DNA of 64,000 nucleotides from Rhodeus uyekii (taxonomy: Eukaryota; Chordata; Actinopteri; Cypriniformes; Acheilognathidae): NCBI GenBank assembly GCA_037043235.1, contig JAWRVZ010000024.1, forward strand, positions 5,063,501-5,127,500, given 5' to 3'. The translations under genes were made by a program, and so were the position numbers. This document shows, one piece after another, positions 59,196-64,000 of the stretch. The stretch's first letter is position 1. Every line of letters begins with the position of its first letter. The notes under the pieces are model-generated. The model was given only the letters and a program-made list of their open reading frames with translations. It searched no databases and had not been told where the DNA came from.

Positions 59196-60125
59196 CCGTA
59201 TTTTCCCGCATATAACCCGCGGGTTATACCAGATTTTACAAGCCCTGACGGGGGTTGCGGGTTATATAAGGGTGCGGGCTATACCACAAATTTTGTACAC
59301 GTAATAATATTTCAATATACAGTAGAACCCCGACTTACAAAATTAATCCGTTCCGAGGTTGGCTTCATAAGTTGATCTTTTCGTAAGTCGGTCAGGCTTT
59401 TACATGTAAATTGCCTAATCCGTTCTAAACCCTACGAAAACACCACATTTAATTGTATAATAAAGCTATGCTTGTTCAGTATGGTATGACAAGCACATCC
59501 CAGCTTCATACTTCTCAATTATCTCCCTTTTCGTCTCCATAGAGAGCATCCTCCTCTTCTTCTTTCACTTTCATCGTCAGAGCCGGGATCAGTGTTGCCA
59601 GATAGGGCGGGTTCCCGACGGATTTTAACCTGTAGTTGGGCTGGAAATCTTCAGTCTAATTTGGCAACACTGGCCGGGAGACAGCCAATGGGAGAGCGGG
59701 ACGATTGGTGCGAGTTTCCGGGTCAGTGTCGCGTGAATTTCAAAACAAAACTGGTAAATCGTCGCCTCGGCCGAGATTTCGTTTTTCGAAACTCGGGCGG
59801 AAAAAAACAACAACATCTTTTATCGTACGTCAAACTTTTCATACGTAGAGCGTTTCGTAAGTCGGGGTTCTACTGTATTTGTTACGCGTATCCTGTTAAT
59901 TTCGCGTACAAGCACTGTGTACCGAGCCTGAACAGTTATGATAACTGACGTCATGCGAGCAACATTCAAATGTGAACTTACACAAAAAAGTTCATCAATC
60001 TATGGGTGCGGGGTATATAAAGGTGCGGGTTATGCCAACAATTTTTTGCACAAACCCCCAAAACCTGCGGGATATATGAGGGTGCGGATTGTCTGCGTCT
60101 GTGGGTTATATGCGGGAAAATATGG
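59196..60125. mobile_element. 'ATAACCCGC' MITE family copy S3 with nested insertion
   Basis: Ends CCGTATTTTCCCGCATATAA and GTTATATGCGGGAAAATATGG, with TA on both sides. Interrupted by 59320-59875. Without it the element would be about 370 bases, shorter than S2 because of internal deletion. Confidence 0.9.
59320..59875. mobile_element. pogo-type non-autonomous element R
   Basis: Perfect TA flanks; ends CAGTAGAACCCCGACTTAC and GTAAGTCGGGGTTCTACTG are exactly complementary over 19 bases. Inner TTCGTAAGTCGG and TTCATAAGTTG words recur near the left end. The inner part is CpG-rich and has no transposase. Confidence 0.95.
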
Positions 60126-62622
60126 TACTCACACTGGGTCCAATCATTCGCAGCGTGACAAAGCGGGGTTTTTTTTGCCCAATTAGATTTGCGCTAACCC
60201 AAGCCGCAAAAGTATGAGGGGAGTGCTGGTGTTTGGAAAACCACAGAAGAAATATTCCGGAAGAGAGAAGAGAATGAATGTTAATTGCTCTGATGTGAGT
60301 GAATAACACTCACTCGTTTAAAAACAAAGCACTGATTTCTTCAGTACGTTTCTGTTGTGAATCAGAGCTCTTCGCTCTAGAGCTGTCAATCATATTGTGC
60401 GATCATAACTCCTGTCCTTCTGCACAGATCTCACACAAACGTTTATAGAGATAAAATATGAAGCCAAATAAATACATGATTACGATGATATATGTATGTA
60501 TTTTTCGTGTATTCTGGGGTGTTTGTATGACAGCAATGAGAAACGCTAAGCAGATGTAACGTTTCTGCACGTCTAACAATTATTTAATCAAAACGCACTT
60601 TAGATTGATGTTGGAAGTCATTACACACATTCCTAGATTGTTTTGGTGTAGCACCAGACTTTATTTATCTTAATTTACTGTTGTATGTTGCGCAACGGAC
60701 GAGGTTAAAGCAAAATGGGGAATTCATTCATGAGGATAAACGTGAATTGGCTAAAGGCAACGAATCGTTTCGCGCTTCGCTTTATCAATGTGAAAACTGT
60801 ATCGAACTCTTTGTTTTGGACAAAATAATTATTTAAACGTTATTATTATTATTAACAAAACTTTATTATTTGATCAAAATAACGTCACAAGTTCATTCTT
60901 TGATTTCACTTGAAATATATAAGGGCCTTAAGTGTATTTATCTCTGAAACCACAATCACAAACAATATATTTTGGTTACATTTTTATTTTAAGTGCATTT
61001 TAGTGAATCTTATTTCAGGAACAATATTTCATGTTGATAAACTCACAGTCCGAGTTTAAGTCATGAACAAAAAAACAAAACTATTTTTCATGAATGAAGC
61101 GAACATATAAATCAAAAAGGACCGATATTTTATTCGTTCCTCAGCATTAAGTGCAAATCCTCGGTGACAAATATGAATGTGAGGCGTTAATCATTGAGCA
61201 GACTCGATCCGCAGTGAACAGCATCCTTTGAGATACGCTGTAATCTAACTCCCCCTCCATCTCCATTCCTTCCCGAGCCAGATGGACAGAGTAGGAAAAA
61301 GGGGAGCTGTAAGCCCACTGGGTGGCCTTTGCTAAAGCTGTTAGCAGTTTGCAGTTAGCACTGTAATGAACTGCAGCTCCTGCAAACAATTAAAGCCAAG
61401 GGGAGAGGTACTGGAAACCAGAACCGACTGTCTGCTGCCCCGGAAAGCCAGCCAACGCTACCGAGATCACAAAATATCCCACTAATTTCCAGCCTATCAT
61501 TTCGAAAGTACCTTAAGCAAGTTTTTGCTTAAGATTCTGGGGTGTATTTATCGTTTGAAGCCACACAGTGAGAATCCCGGCTGTGATGGACATCTGCATC
61601 TGAGCTTTTAACACCACAGAATCAGTGACATGCAAACGCAAACCCCTCCCTCAACACTGTGCTGTTTTCAGCATTTCCGGCCTGAATGCAAGAAGGTACG
61701 AGCTTTTACTGCAGAGCTTTGTTGTGCTAATCTAGGTGCATTATTGCACTTCAAATTGACATCCTGTCTGTGAAGTTCAGCTACGTCATCTCCTGTCCTC
61801 TTGTGACCTCTGGACCATGTTTCTTTCGAGGCTTGGACGACAGTGGCTCCTGTGCAGCAACGGGCCCAGATGGCAAGCGGTCTGCCCCGGCCGTCCCGCA
61901 CCACGCCAGCTGCCGGGCACCTACAGAAACGGGCACAGACGGGCTGTGTCCCCGGCACAAGCTTGAGAGGGTCCGGAGCCTTGAAACACACCATTGGGTA
62001 ATGCACAGCAGATTTCCGTACATTTCGCATCCCTTCCAGTTCAGATCTTTTCGCTTCATTAAATATAGTCGTTTTTACTCAAGATACCTTCAAAAGGTCA
62101 TGATCGTAACAGATGCCCCTTGCATACGCACATTGATTTCTAAAACATTTTTAGTTGTTTTCTTGCTAACATTTCAGTATTTAAATCGAATAAAATTACA
62201 ACAATAAAAAGAACTAGCTACGTTATTTTATAGTTTTCCTGTGTGTTTTATTGGGTTATTTACTGCTTCACAGTTTTGTTATTATTGACTAAAACTATTA
62301 AACGAAACATTTGCTGATTAAAATAAAGCTCAAATAAAATAAATATTAAATGTAAAACTTTGACAGGTTTCCTAGGCAACCAACTGTAATAAAAAAATAA
62401 GTTTTATTACTAAAATTACTAAAACCAAAACTGAAAAAAATAAGCTAAATAGAAATACTTCATAAAAAAGTACAAAAAATAACAGAAGCACATAGAAAAA
62501 CTACTAAAAGGTCAAACTAAATTTAAAATAAAAAGTGAATTATATACATATATATACACACACATACAGTTTTCATTTTAAATGTATATACTTATTGCAT
62601 TTATTAATATATATATATATAT
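60126..62622. other. Gene-less sequence with a GC-rich stretch
   Basis: Bases 61770-62030 are GC- and CpG-rich, non-repetitive and open in more than one frame, but no protein family is recognised. It could be a regulatory element or an untranslated exon. The rest is AT-rich. Confidence 0.4.
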
Positions 62623-62704
62623 ATTTTGCAGCACTGGTATTATTTTACTATTATTTATATACTGTTATAGCATATATATATAAATAATACCAGTGCTGCA
62701 AAAT
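62623..62704. repeat. Hairpin with 22-bp perfect arms
   Basis: ATTTTGCAGCACTGGTATTA.. (62623-62644) is exactly complementary to 62683-62704, with a 38-base AT-rich loop and a (TA)n run at its left border. It resembles a small foldback element. Confidence 0.9.
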
Positions 62705-63899
62705 CCAATGGCCATATCCTGTTAAAGATGTACAGAGGCTTTGACAGCACGGTTTCTAAATGCCTGTGATGATGTTGGATATGGTTATTAGAGGCGTTGA
62801 GTGTTTGACAGGGCCGCTCTATTGATTGTTACAGATCTGACAACGCTCCCATGCACACAATAATGATATCACAAGCAGCCACAACAAACCAAGCACCAGC
62901 CATAACTACACACAAATGAGACACCAATGGAAAAATCTACATTTAAATGCATTTACAGTTCAGCTTAAAGGGACAGATTGGCCATTTACTCCGTTCCAAA
63001 TTAATTTGACTTCTGTGAATTACAAAAGGAGACAATTTAGATATTTTTCTGGTTGTTTTCCCCCATGAAGTTATAAAGAATGAGGTTCTCCAAAGCATTT
63101 AAGCCATTACAAAAGTCAACTTCTAAAGTCGTATGAAGCTTTGTATGAGGAAACAATAGAATTAATTAAAAACTCTGAGGCTTCTGAGCTTTTACATGGG
63201 GGGGGGGGGGGGGGGGGGGGACATGCAAAACACTGTATGAGGATGAGGATGGTGATCCTTTTCATTTCTAGGTGAACGATTCCTTCAATACGTTTTCTTC
63301 ACGTAACCGGGAGAAAAATGCAGGCGAACAAAGCGGATTTCTCCTCCTGATTTTGATGCTAAATTCATCTACGGTTAATTATAAATCTCTGCAGATTATT
63401 CACAGACATTTTGCCCTGGCGGTGGGAAGGATAGGGAGGGTGAGGGAGAGCTGCAGAGTGAATAGTTTGACCCGGTTTCTATAGCGCTGAGCTGTAAAGC
63501 AACGTGACAGAGCCTCAGCTCAGACAGAACGAACCCAGCCTTCAGCGAGCCGAGCAAGACTGAAGCATATGCACATACAAACATCAAATGCAGCGCCGCC
63601 GTTACAGCTCAGATGGAGAGAGATTAACAAAACAACACTACATTAGCTCTCTTAAGAACAGCTAAAGTAAAGTCTAGCGCGTACTATGAAGAATGGTGTG
63701 CGTCACTAGAATAAAATATGGATTTAACGCAAGAAATTGTCAGCAAAGTTACTCGGAGTAAATGAAAACAGAGTAATGCAAACAGTATGACAAAATATGT
63801 AACGAGGCTGAACAAAAATACAATTGTAATATTTCATAATATTATATTATATTTATCTTTATCAGCTATATAAAATCTAATTTATCCAGTGATTTTCAG
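62705..63899. other. Gene-less sequence with a G23 run
   Basis: Bases 63198-63220 are 23 consecutive G flanked by ACAT on the left and ACATG on the right. Bases 63240-63620 are complex and non-repetitive. Confidence 0.6.
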
Positions 63900-64000
63900 C
63901 AGAAACACCTTTATAGAAATATTTCTTCTGATTAAATGTTATCAAATGAAAATAGTAGTGAAACCAAGATACATTTTCTTCTGAATTCTTTGACGAATAT
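63900..64000 (+). repeat. Dispersed repeat family A, partial at window edge
   Basis: GAAACACCTTTATAGAAATATTTCTTCTG, read in parts, and GAATTCTTTGACGAATA match the middle of family A; it continues beyond the window. Confidence 0.6.

Noticed and set aside
61668..62207. Overlapping open frames of 120-145 residues on both strands
   Set aside because: No recognisable domain, no splice context that fits, and equal openness on both strands, as expected for GC-rich non-coding DNA. Kept only as a candidate regulatory stretch.

Overview
The window is vertebrate nuclear DNA, almost certainly from a ray-finned fish and most likely a cyprinid. It has GT-AG introns, long CA/GA/TA microsatellites, a tRNA-headed SINE, and dense Tc1, pogo/Tigger, hAT and PIF/Harbinger DNA transposons of the kinds that fill cyprinid genomes. 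No bacterial, phage or CRISPR feature is present. The species call is inference.

One protein-coding gene is present, on the minus strand. It is the fish orthologue of SIPA1L3 (signal-induced proliferation-associated 1-like 3, a Rap GTPase-activating protein of the SPAR family). I could place 19 coding exons whose GT-AG borders and reading phases join without a break: 1-42 (cut by the window edge), 263-389, 948-1097, 1175-1358, 1456-1618, 1695-1901, 3296-3741, 3834-3946, 5443-5564, 9896-10072, 10158-10394, 17678-17952, 19243-19828, 19957-20114, 26552-26655, 28308-28482, 28611-28799, 30013-30143 and 33254-34619 (start codon). They give about 1,650 residues. Only the C-terminal coiled coil and the stop lie outside, to the left. 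The order is a serine-rich N-terminus with SPAR-family motifs, the RapGAP domain with its catalytic asparagine, the PDZ domain, the disordered SPAR C-terminal region, and the start of the leucine zipper.

From 34,702 to 64,000 I find no coding exon. The reading frame stays open through the 5' end of the first coding exon, and an acceptor site sits at 34,702-34,704. This right half is therefore probably a long 5' intron or upstream flank, with the non-coding first exon and promoter not recognised or beyond the window.

The rest is a layered transposon landscape. At least six insertions sit inside older elements: L2-like LINE in an inverted-repeat element (4.1-5.1 kb), pogo-type element in a hAT with an exact 8-bp target duplication (8.0-9.4 kb), pogo-type in hAT (18.0-19.2 kb), probable solo LTR in an older repeat (49.8-50.9 kb), and TA-flanked elements in others (48.5-49.7 kb and 59.2-60.1 kb). 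A second hAT with an exact 8-bp duplication lies at 36.98-37.95 kb. Structural oddities include two palindromes sharing one arm around giant TG/TA microsatellites (27.2-27.7 kb), a tandem-duplicated hairpin with a 22-bp perfect stem (48.2 kb), and an AT-rich satellite with a three-monomer, 468-bp higher-order period (54.2-55.7 kb). I see no undescribed multi-gene system; the most unusual content is these DNA structures and the microsatellites fused to splice sites.
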